A stretch of DNA of 37,592 nucleotides from CAZKWG01 sp964615375 (GTDB lineage Bacteria; Myxococcota_A; UBA796; CAZKWG01): positions 1 through 37,592 of the forward strand of contig CAZTOW010000073.1 of NCBI GenBank assembly GCA_964615375.1, in the 5' to 3' direction. The position numbers were made by a program, and so were the translations under genes. Under the pieces are notes generated by a model, which searched no databases, was not told where the DNA came from, and was given only the letters and a program-made list of their open reading frames with translations. The stretch's first letter is position 1. Each line of letters begins with the position of its first letter. This document shows, piece after piece, positions 31,301 through 37,592 of this stretch.

Positions 31301-33730
31301 TCAGCGCCGCCGCCTCCACCCCAGCGCCAGCAGCGCCCCCAGCCAGCCCAGGCTGAGCCCCCCGCGCCCGCTGCTGCACGCGCAGCCGCCCCCGCCCTTC
31401 CAGTCCTGCCAGTAGGGCTCGCCCGAGGTGTCGGGCGGGGCGGTGTCGATCCAGCCGCTCTCCAATTCGTCCGTGTCGCCGGTGTCCCCCGTCTCGTCGG
31501 GCTCCCCAGTCTCGGGCGGCTCGCCGGTGTCCCCGGTGTCGCCGGTGTCCTGCGGGTCGGGCTCGTCCACGTCGTCGTTCGGGTCCAGCGGGTCCGTCCC
31601 GCGGTCCACCTCCTCGCCGTCCTCGATGCTCCCATCGTCCGTGTCGGCGTCGGCGGGGTCGGTGCCGTGATCGTAGACCTCCTCCCCGTCGTAGAGCCCG
31701 TCGTCGTCGGTGTCCCCGTCGTTGGGGTCGGTGCCGTGGGTGTAGACCTCGTCCCCATCGTAGAGCCCGTCGTCGTCCGAGTCCTCGTCGATGGGATCGG
31801 TGCTGGTGCTGAGGATCTCCGTGCCGTCCCACAGGCCGTCGTCGTCGGTGTCGTCGTCGGTGGGCTCCGTGCCCCAGACGTCCACCTCGTCCCCGTCGCC
31901 CAGCCCGTCGCTGTCGGTGTCCTCCTCCAGCGGGTCCGTCCCGTGCTCGTTGACCTCGTCCCCGTCGGAGAGCCCGTCGTCGTCGGTGTCCTCGTCCAGC
32001 GCGTCCGTGCCGTGGGTCAGCACCTCCTCGCCGTCGCTGAGCCCGTCGTCGTCCGTGTCGGCGTCGAAGCGGTCGGTGCCGTAGACCCCCATCTCGCTCT
32101 TGTCGGTGAGCCCGTCCCCGTCCGTGTCCTTGGTGTCGGTGATGTCGTCGTCCCCGTCGTTGGGATCGGTGCCGTCCACCAGCACCTCCACCCCGTCGCT
32201 CACGCCGCCGTCGTCCGTGTCGGCGTCGGTTGGATCCGTGTCGTAGGTGTTCACCTCCTCCCCGTCGCCGAGCCCGTCGCCGTCCGTGTCTTCACGGTTG
32301 GGGTCCGTCTCGTGGACCAGCACCTCGTCGCCGTCGGTGAGGCCGTCGCCGTCCGAGTCTACATCATTGGGGTCGGTGCTGGTGTCCAGGATCTCCGTCC
32401 CGTCGTCCAGGTCGTCTCCGTCCGTGTCGGCGTCCGTTGGATCCGTGTCATACACAAGGGCCTCGTCCCCGTCGGAGAGCGCGTCATCGTCCGTGTCGGC
32501 GTCCTGCGGGTCGGTGCCGTAGGTGAGCACCTCCTCGCCGTCGTCGAGCCCGTCCCCGTCCGTGTCGGGGAGCGTCGGATCGGTGCCCAGATCCTCCTCG
32601 TCCAGGTCGGTGAGCCCGTCCCCGTCCCCGTCATAGGTCTCGTCGTTCCCGTCGCAGTCGTTGTCCACCCCGTCCACCACCTCCTCGGCGCCCGGGTTCA
32701 CGTCGTCGCGCGTGTCGTCACAGTCGTCCCCGCCCTCAATCTCGCCGGCCGCCTGGTAGCCGTCCCCGTCCTGGTCGTAGTCGTCGGCGTCGTCGCAGTT
32801 GGCGTCGACGCCGTCATACCAGGTCTCGGCCTCACCCGGGTTGATGTCGGCGTCCGCCGGGTCGCAGTCGCCGCTGGAGTACAGGTAGCCGTCGTCGTCG
32901 TAGTCCCACTCCGACTTGACGTTCAGCCCGCTGGCGCCGTCGCTCGCGCCCCCCGGGCCCGATCCGCCCGAGACGTCCACCGAGCAGGTGCTGGTGGCGA
33001 GCCCGTAGAATTGCTTGACCACGCCGCCGCCGCCGCCGCCGCCCTTGTCGTCGGTGGAGCCCCCGTCCCCGCCCGAGGCGTAGATCGTGCCCGTGCAGTT
33101 GAGGTCCCCGGCCAGCAGCAGGACCCCGCCGCCCGCGCCCCCGCCCGTCGCGTCGTTGTTGTAGGTGGTCCCGTCCTCGCCGATGGCGTAGATGATCCCG
33201 TACATGTCCAGCGCATCGGCGACGATCAGCACGGCGCCGCCGCCGTCCGCCCCCGAGCCGCCGCCGTCCCCGTCGGCTGCCCCCGCCGCGCCGCCGGCCG
33301 AGCCCATGTCCACGTCTGCGCTGCCGCTGTCCCCGTAGGCCGAGCCGCCGGTCCCGTCCACGCCGCCGCCGTCGCCCACCCCGTAGCCGCCCGCGCCCCC
33401 GTGTCCGCCGCCGCCCCCGCTGTCGCTGTAGCTGCTGCCGCCTCGACCCCCGCCGGGGCCCTCGCCGTTGCTGTTGGTCTGTCCGCGATATCCGCGGGCG
33501 TTGGCCACGATCGCGCTGGTGGAGTCCACCAGCACGTAGTCCGCGTCCAGGGTCAGGGTCCCCGTGGTCCCCGAGCCGCTGTAGGCCGTCACGTAGATCA
33601 CGCCCCCGTTGATCACGTAGATGTTGTCGTAGCTCTGCGTCCCGTCCAGCGTGGTGGACGTGGCGTTGACGGTCAGGTCCGCGCCGAGGGCGGAGCCGAG
33701 CGTGGCGAGGGCGAGGAGGAGGAGCTGCAT
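31301..33730 (-). CDS. Secreted Gly-rich / TSP3-repeat protein with MYXO-CTERM tail
   Basis: An 809-residue surface protein. A signal peptide (LLLLALATLGSALGA) is followed by a domain of about 80 residues and a long Gly-rich region (to about 270) with short hydrophobic strands, reminiscent of beta-helical Gly-rich surface proteins. Two MopE-type metal-binding motifs follow (GDCDPADADINPGEAETW and DVNPGAEEVVDGVDNDCDG). Residues about 370-725 are some 16 to 17 TSP3-like calcium repeats of the form DTDGDGLDDGEEV. A Thr/Gly/Asp/Glu/Pro linker leads to a C-terminal MYXO-CTERM sorting signal: GGGGCACSS, a hydrophobic helix LSLGWLGALLALGW and RRRR. This tail directs lipid anchoring at the surface in Myxococcota. 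ATG 33730. It converges on the DUF4157 gene. Confidence 0.9.
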   Translation of the reverse strand: MQLLLLALATLGSALGADLTVNATSTTLDGTQSYDNIYVINGGVIYVTAYSGSGTTGTLTLDADYVLVDSTSAIVANARGYRGQTNSNGEGPGGGRGGSSYSDSGGGGGHGGAGGYGVGDGGGVDGTGGSAYGDSGSADVDMGSAGGAAGAADGDGGGSGADGGGAVLIVADALDMYGIIYAIGEDGTTYNNDATGGGAGGGVLLLAGDLNCTGTIYASGGDGGSTDDKGGGGGGGVVKQFYGLATSTCSVDVSGGSGPGGASDGASGLNVKSEWDYDDDGYLYSSGDCDPADADINPGEAETWYDGVDANCDDADDYDQDGDGYQAAGEIEGGDDCDDTRDDVNPGAEEVVDGVDNDCDGNDETYDGDGDGLTDLDEEDLGTDPTLPDTDGDGLDDGEEVLTYGTDPQDADTDDDALSDGDEALVYDTDPTDADTDGDDLDDGTEILDTSTDPNDVDSDGDGLTDGDEVLVHETDPNREDTDGDGLGDGEEVNTYDTDPTDADTDDGGVSDGVEVLVDGTDPNDGDDDITDTKDTDGDGLTDKSEMGVYGTDRFDADTDDDGLSDGEEVLTHGTDALDEDTDDDGLSDGDEVNEHGTDPLEEDTDSDGLGDGDEVDVWGTEPTDDDTDDDGLWDGTEILSTSTDPIDEDSDDDGLYDGDEVYTHGTDPNDGDTDDDGLYDGEEVYDHGTDPADADTDDGSIEDGEEVDRGTDPLDPNDDVDEPDPQDTGDTGDTGEPPETGEPDETGDTGDTDELESGWIDTAPPDTSGEPYWQDWKGGGGCACSSGRGGLSLGWLGALLALGWRRRR

Positions 33731-33808
33731 GGGGGCGTCCGGGGTGCGAGGGACGTGGCCTCCCGATTATAGATCACCCGCCGGCTCCCGCGCCCAGGGC
33801 TCTCTCGC

Positions 33809-34303
33809 TCAGACCTCCCGGTTCGCCAGCACCTCGTCCCGGCGCGCGTCCCGCCAGCGCTCCAGGCGATCGTAGAGCGCACGATCGTGCAGCGCCAGGA
33901 TGCGGGCCGCCAGGATCGCGGCGTTGGCCGCCCCCGCCTTGCCCACCGCCAGCGTGCCGACGGGCACGCCTTTGGGCATCTGCACGATGCTCATCAGCGC
34001 GTCCAGGCCCAGCAGCCCCGTGGCCGCCACCGGCACCCCCAGCACCGGCAGCAGCGTGCTGGCCGCGGTCATGCCCGGCAGGTGCGCCGCCCCGCCCGCC
34101 CCGGCGATGAGGATCTGGAGCCCGCGGGCCTTCGCCTCGCGGGCGTACTCGAACATCCACTCCGGCGTGCGGTGCGCGCTGACGATGCGCACCTCGTGCG
34201 GGATCTCGAGCTCGACGAGCAGATCGACGGCGTGCTGCATGGTCTCGAGGTCGGTCCTCGATCCCATGATGACGCCGACCAGCGGGGAGGGGGTTGCGCT
34301 CAT
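33809..34303 (-). CDS. purE: N5-carboxyaminoimidazole ribonucleotide mutase
   Basis: A 164-residue class I PurE, which converts N5-CAIR to CAIR in purine synthesis. Signature segments are GVIMGSRTDLETM (active-site Ser15 and Asp18), VSAHRTPEWM (catalytic His44), the glycine-rich AGAGGAAHLPGM and GLLGLDALMSIVQMPKGVPV. Length is normal. The start codon overlaps the stop of the upstream M1-peptidase gene as ATGA, so translation is probably coupled. It is the last gene of a three-gene run with a thioesterase-like gene and an M1 peptidase, neither involved in purine synthesis. Its usual partner purK lies about 7 kb downstream on the same strand. Confidence 0.97.
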   Translation of the reverse strand: MSATPSPLVGVIMGSRTDLETMQHAVDLLVELEIPHEVRIVSAHRTPEWMFEYAREAKARGLQILIAGAGGAAHLPGMTAASTLLPVLGVPVAATGLLGLDALMSIVQMPKGVPVGTLAVGKAGAANAAILAARILALHDRALYDRLERWRDARRDEVLANREV

Positions 34304-35631
34304 CCGCCCCCCGTATCGTGGGCGCCGCAGCGCGTCGCGTAGTCCTCGGGGCAGGCCAGGGTCTTGAGCCACTCGGTGACCAGCGTGTCGAAGGCCGCCT
34401 CGCGCTCGGGACCGGCCGCCTCGCGCAGCCGGGCCAGCATGTCCTCCATCTCGGCGGGCTCGCCGCGGTAGTCGTCGTAGAAGGCGGCGATCTCCGCGTC
34501 CAGCGTGTCCGCGCCGATCAGCTCGGAGACGTCCTCGTAGAAGCAGGCCCCCTTCATGTAGGTGGCCAGGGACCAGAGGTTGTCGTTCTCGAAGTCGATC
34601 TCGTTGCAGGTCTCGGGCAGGACCATGGCGTTGACCCAGTCCCCCTCGCAGATGGGGCTCAGGTAGTCGTTGACGTAGGAGGACCACACGCTCGGGCCGC
34701 CCACCTCCTCCAGCGCGTGCGCCGCCATGTAGGTGACGGTGCCCTCGGAGAGCACGAAGTCCTCCCAGCAGGCCAGGCGCACGCTGTCGCCGAACCAGCC
34801 GTGTGCCGCCTCGTGGGCCTGTGCCTCTTCGTTCCAGAAGTCGTCCTTGCCGACGTGGAAGTAGGGGTGGTGCTCCATGCCGCCCGTGGAGTCCCGGCCC
34901 CAGTCCACCTCCACCGTGCCCGCGCTGGCGCCGAAGGCGTAGGGGCCGTAGGTCTGCTCGTAGAAGGAGAAGACGTCCAGCAGGTGCGCCGTGCCGAATT
35001 CGGCGTCGGGCAGCCCTTCTTCGCCCCCCAGGTACCAGGCGTACAGGGTGGTCCCGGCCGGCGTCGTGCCCAGCTCCAGCTGTGTGTATTCGCCCAGCGC
35101 CACCGCTGGCATGTAGCTGGGGGCGTCGGAGACCGTGCTCTCCGGGTAGATGGCGGTCAACGCCGCGTCGTAGCCCGTGACCGACATCTCGAAGATCACG
35201 CCGTCGGTGGTGGCCGGATCGCAGGGGAAGAGGTTGGAGCAGTAATCTGGCCAGATGAAGCTGACGCCGAGGTCCGGCATCCAGCCGTCGAAGGTCTCCT
35301 CGCTGCGCTCAGGGAAGGTCCAGGCCAGGCCCACGCTGGCCGGCGCGTCCCCGGGCACCGGGATCTTCGCGAGCCCGTCCGCCACCAGGACGTCGGCCGG
35401 CTCTCCGTTCACCGAGACCTCGCCCAGGGTGAGTCCGCGCACGTCCAGCGTCACCGAGCGCTCCCCGGGGGCCGGCGTGACGACCACCGTGCCCTCGCCC
35501 GTGAGCGCGCCGAGGTCCAGGGCCAGGCTGGTGCGGGTGATGTCCTGGGCCCCGTCGGCCGGCTCTCCGGTGTCCACCGTGGCCTTGACGCTGCCGCAGG
35601 CGGTCAGCAGGGTGAGCAGGATCTTCCTCAT
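34300..35631 (-). CDS. M1-family (gluzincin) metallopeptidase lipoprotein
   Basis: A 443-residue predicted lipoprotein with lipobox LLTLLTAC (Cys12). The catalytic part carries HEAAHGWFGDS, exactly 18 residues and then Glu296 in LSEGTVTYM, giving the M1 zinc site HExxHx18E (His273, His277, Glu296). The exopeptidase motif usually reading GAMEN is GGMEH (250-254), so aminopeptidase specificity may be altered. The first 200 residues are beta-rich, like the M1 N-terminal saddle domain. The usual long C-terminal helical domain is reduced to about 100 residues. ATG 35631 overlaps the upstream stop as ATGA and has GGAGG upstream; its own stop overlaps the purE start the same way. It should hydrolyse peptides at the envelope. 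Confidence 0.9.
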   Translation of the reverse strand: MRKILLTLLTACGSVKATVDTGEPADGAQDITRTSLALDLGALTGEGTVVVTPAPGERSVTLDVRGLTLGEVSVNGEPADVLVADGLAKIPVPGDAPASVGLAWTFPERSEETFDGWMPDLGVSFIWPDYCSNLFPCDPATTDGVIFEMSVTGYDAALTAIYPESTVSDAPSYMPAVALGEYTQLELGTTPAGTTLYAWYLGGEEGLPDAEFGTAHLLDVFSFYEQTYGPYAFGASAGTVEVDWGRDSTGGMEHHPYFHVGKDDFWNEEAQAHEAAHGWFGDSVRLACWEDFVLSEGTVTYMAAHALEEVGGPSVWSSYVNDYLSPICEGDWVNAMVLPETCNEIDFENDNLWSLATYMKGACFYEDVSELIGADTLDAEIAAFYDDYRGEPAEMEDMLARLREAAGPEREAAFDTLVTEWLKTLACPEDYATRCGAHDTGGG

Positions 35632-36467
35632 CGGTCCTCCAGGTTCGGCCCGAAGACCATCCGCATCCGCGCCCGCACCCCGCCCGAGGCGTCCACGAAG
35701 CGGCCGAAGACCTGCTCTCCCGGCCCGCGCCACTGGTGCAGGAACGCCGTCTCGCCCGCGAAGAAGGGCTTGCGCCACATCACCTCCATGCTGCGCGCGG
35801 CGGACGGGTCGCCTCTCAGCAGGATGGCGCCCTCCTCGAAGATCCGCGGATAGACCAGCGAATTGACGTGCGCGTTGGGGTCGGTGTGGGTGAGGCCGAA
35901 GCTGTGCTCACGGATCTGCTCCGGCGCGCCGTCGGGGTCTGGCGCCACCTCCTCCGCGCGGCGGTCGGGCCAGCCCCCCCGCGGGCTCCAGCCCGGCAGC
36001 TCGGTCACCCGGCGCTCGCCCGGCCCGGCGAAGAGGCGGGTGAACGTGTGCTCCGCGTAGATCCTGCCCACCAGGAGCTCCGGCGCCCCCGGCTCTGGCG
36101 GCAGCAGCGTCCAGCCCTGCCGCGCGTACAGATCCACCCACATCATCAGCATCAGACGCTGCGGCGCCCCATCCGGCCCCGTCACCGCGTCCCGGTGCCA
36201 CGCCGCCTCCGCCCGCATCGGCTGCAGCGCCGAGAGCGGCCCCCCGTGGACCTCCAGCACCATGCGGGACAGGATCGGGATCACCCCCGTCAGGGCCTGG
36301 GCCTGGGAGTCGGGGTGAGTCAGCACCGCCGGCCAGAGCACCGCGCCCAGGGAGGGCGGGATGGCGACGAGGCGGAGGTGACCGTCCTGGTCGACGTCCT
36401 CGTAGCGGGGGGAGAGAGAGCCGAGGACTGCGGCGCCGTCGAGGGGGGAGGGGAGGGGAGGGATCAT
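35628..36467 (-). CDS. Hotdog-fold acyl thioesterase-like protein
   Basis: A 279-residue soluble protein. The C-terminal half has the hotdog thioesterase signature FGLTHTDPNAHVNSLVYPRI followed by FEEGAILLR, close to the Asp/Asn-His-Val-Asn motif of acyl-ACP and acyl-CoA thioesterases. The N-terminal half (about 10-150) could be a second, degenerate hotdog unit, giving a tandem fold. It would cleave an acyl thioester; the substrate cannot be told. It starts the overlapping run thioesterase - M1 peptidase - purE. The ATG at 36467 lies next to the hexanucleotide satellite, so its promoter must lie in or beyond that repeat, or within the 30 bases between. Confidence 0.75.
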   Translation of the reverse strand: MIPPLPSPLDGAAVLGSLSPRYEDVDQDGHLRLVAIPPSLGAVLWPAVLTHPDSQAQALTGVIPILSRMVLEVHGGPLSALQPMRAEAAWHRDAVTGPDGAPQRLMLMMWVDLYARQGWTLLPPEPGAPELLVGRIYAEHTFTRLFAGPGERRVTELPGWSPRGGWPDRRAEEVAPDPDGAPEQIREHSFGLTHTDPNAHVNSLVYPRIFEEGAILLRGDPSAARSMEVMWRKPFFAGETAFLHQWRGPGEQVFGRFVDASGGVRARMRMVFGPNLEDR

Positions 36468-36500
36468 TGGGGAGGAGGGTAACTCGGTGGGGGTGGGGCG

Positions 36501-36888
36501 TCGGTGTCGGCATCGGCATCGGTATCGACATCGACATCGACATCGGCATCGGCATCGGCATCGGCATCGGCATCGGCATCGGCATCGACATCGGCATCGA
36601 CATCGGCATCGGCATCGGCATCGGTATCGGTATCGGCATCGCGGGGCGGCATCGGCATCGACATCGGCATCGGTATCGACATCGGCATCGACATCGGCAT
36701 CGACATCGACATCGACATCGACATTGACATCGACATCGACATCGACATCGACATCGACATCGACATCGACATCGATATCGACATCGACATCGACATCGAC
36801 ATCGACATCGACATCGACATCGACATCGGCATCGGCATCGGCATCGGCATCGGCATCGGCATCGGCATCGGCATCGGCATCGACATTG
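36501..36888. repeat. Hexanucleotide satellite (GGCATC/GACATC)n, about 390 bp
   Basis: Around 64 units of six bases, GGCATC and GACATC in blocks with a few GGTATC variants. One interruption near 36640-36650 reads ATCGCGGGGCGGCATC. Because the unit is a multiple of three, long frames such as (Met-Pro)n, (Ile-Gly)n and (Asp-Ala)n are open on both strands, but none has a ribosome-binding site or a non-repeat part worth calling a gene. A related array in opposite orientation begins at 37386. Confidence 0.95.
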
Positions 36889-36928
36889 GGTGTTTGGGTT
36901 GGAGGGGAGAGCGTTTGAGAAGGACTCC

Positions 36929-36963
36929 CCTTCTCCCTCCGGGAGAAGGTGGCGCGAAGCGCC
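36929..36963. repeat. REP-like double hairpin
   Basis: Two adjacent hairpins: a 9-bp perfect stem CCTTCTCCC/GGGAGAAGG with loop TCC (36929-36949), then GGCGC/GCGCC with loop GAA (36951-36963), followed by GGATGAGGG. Similar CTCTCCC...GGGAGAGGG palindromes followed by GGATGAGGG or GGGTGAGGG are scattered through many high-GC genomes. It lies about 50 bases past the stop of the four-helix-bundle gene and could also act in ending its transcript. Confidence 0.65.
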
Positions 36964-37009
36964 GGATGAGGGTTGGTCGGCCTGGCCGCCGAGAGCGTAT
37001 TGGCGCCGC

Positions 37010-37330
37010 TCAGGCGCCGAGCTTCCGGAGCATGGCGCCGATGCGACGCAGCTCCTCCTGACGCTCGGAGCCGCCCGGTATCTCCACGAGGTCCAGCACG
37101 GCGCAGGCCTCCGCCGCCGAACCGAGCGCCACTCTGAAGTGGTTGGTGCGCGCGTTTCCCGTCCGACCCCAGCCCTCCGCGATGTTCAGCGCCGTCGACT
37201 GCGTGGCGCGGACCGCCTGGTCTTGAAGATCGCTCTGCCGTGACGGGAACCGCGCCGCAGACATCCAGCGCGAGACACCAACGGCAAGGCGATAGCAGTC
37301 CAGCGATTCATGGGGAAATCCGGTTGGCAC
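37010..37330 (-). CDS. Four-helix-bundle protein (S23 / 23S rRNA intervening-sequence type)
   Basis: A 106-residue protein of the TIGR02436-type four-helix-bundle family, first seen in intervening sequences of 23S rRNA genes. Recognisable segments are FPHESLDCYRLAVGVSRWM, RATQSTALNIAEGWGR and NHFRVALGSAAEACAVLDLV, which match the family helices; length is near normal. GTG 37330 is chosen because GGGAG lies five bases upstream and it aligns with the usual family start; TTG at 37387 would add a non-conserved tail. The family has no firm enzymatic function; related proteins act as accessory nucleic-acid-binding factors. It lies between two satellite arrays in opposite orientation and next to a REP-like element, and no rRNA gene is nearby. 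Confidence 0.85.
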   Translation of the reverse strand: MPTGFPHESLDCYRLAVGVSRWMSAARFPSRQSDLQDQAVRATQSTALNIAEGWGRTGNARTNHFRVALGSAAEACAVLDLVEIPGGSERQEELRRIGAMLRKLGA

Positions 37331-37385
37331 GTACACTCCCGAAGGCCCCCCATCCTCTTCACGCCATCCCCGATCGACAAGTCCC

Positions 37386-37592
37386 AATGCCGATGCCGAT
37401 GCCGATGCCGATGCCGTCCCGCGATGCCGATGCCGATGCCGATGCCGATGCCGATGCCGATGCCGTCCCGCGATGCCGATGTCGATGCCGATGCCGATGC
37501 CGATACCGATGCCGATGCCGTCCCGCGATGCCGATGTCGATGCCGATGCCGATGCCGATGCCGATGCCGATGCCGTCCCGCGATGCCGATGT
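37386..37592. repeat. Hexanucleotide satellite (GATGCC)n with 49-55 bp higher-order unit, runs off the window
   Basis: GATGCC units (the complement of the GGCATC of the first array) are broken by GTCCCGCGATGCC at 37416, 37465, 37520 and 37575, giving a higher-order unit of 49, 55 and 55 bp. On the other strand the interruption reads GGCATCGCGGGACGGCATC, close to the single interruption of the first array. The array continues beyond the window. Confidence 0.93.

Noticed and set aside
31667..33772. Plus-strand open frame of about 700 codons opposite the MYXO-CTERM gene
   Set aside because: It mirrors the Asp/Gly repeats of the true gene as Val/Gly repeats and has no ribosome-binding site or domain.
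36501..36888. CRISPR array
   Set aside because: The repeat is a continuous hexamer with no unique spacers.
36464..37061. Several (Met-Pro)n, (Ile-Gly/Asp)n and (Asp-Ala)n frames through the satellite
   Set aside because: Open only because the repeat unit is six bases; no ribosome-binding site and no unique sequence.

Overview
The window looks like a chromosome segment from a member of the Myxococcota. The evidence is very high GC, abundant Asp/Gly-rich secreted proteins with thrombospondin type 3 repeats, one protein ending in a MYXO-CTERM-type sorting tail, lipoproteins with low-complexity linkers, Ser/Thr kinases fused to extra domains, and a GAF-type sigma-54 activator. No rRNA, tRNA, transposase or CRISPR array was recognised.

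Layout. 1-2.1 kb: a small hypothetical gene, degraded accessory DNA with a broken DUF1016 (YhcG-type) nuclease gene, and a SAM methyltransferase. 2.2-11.0 kb: a signalling and probable defence locus. It holds a GAF/AAA+ sigma-54 activator divergent from a Ser/Thr kinase gene; the kinase gene is followed by an unrecognised 236-residue protein and a 794-residue protein in which I read a CHAT (caspase-like) domain, a SAVED domain and an HExxH zincin-like domain. Converging on these from the other strand are a CD-NTase (cyclic-oligonucleotide synthase) and an ECF-sigma-like protein. A pair of identical 17-bp dyads, 21 bp apart, lies between those two genes.

11.3-24.2 kb: mostly envelope and secreted proteins. 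These are a DUF4114/TSP3 protein with a clear terminator, a pectate-lyase-3 lipoprotein, a DUF3556 membrane protein, a kinase-FGE fusion, an FG-GAP/VCBS lipoprotein, a metzincin lipoprotein, and a lipoprotein joining a Gly-Glu tract, eight Cys/Asp repeats and a ferritin-like di-iron domain. 24.2-27.0 kb: a NarL-type response regulator, a GNAT-like protein and purK.

27.0-36.5 kb: a promoter-bearing gap, then a 1190-residue protein with the DUF4157 domain of contractile-injection-system cargo, in DNA of lower GC than its neighbours; a MYXO-CTERM TSP3 protein; and a three-gene run with ATGA overlaps (hotdog thioesterase-like, M1-peptidase lipoprotein, purE). purE and purK are therefore about 7 kb apart. 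36.5 kb to the end: a four-helix-bundle (S23/IVP-type) gene between two hexanucleotide satellite arrays in opposite orientation, with a REP-like double hairpin.

How the genes may work together. The main candidate system is 3970-10976. A CD-NTase would make a cyclic oligonucleotide, the SAVED domain would sense it, and the attached CHAT and/or zincin domains would cut proteins. The small upstream protein, the sigma-like protein and the kinase are possible substrates or regulators. Domain calls rest on visible motifs; the pathway is inference.
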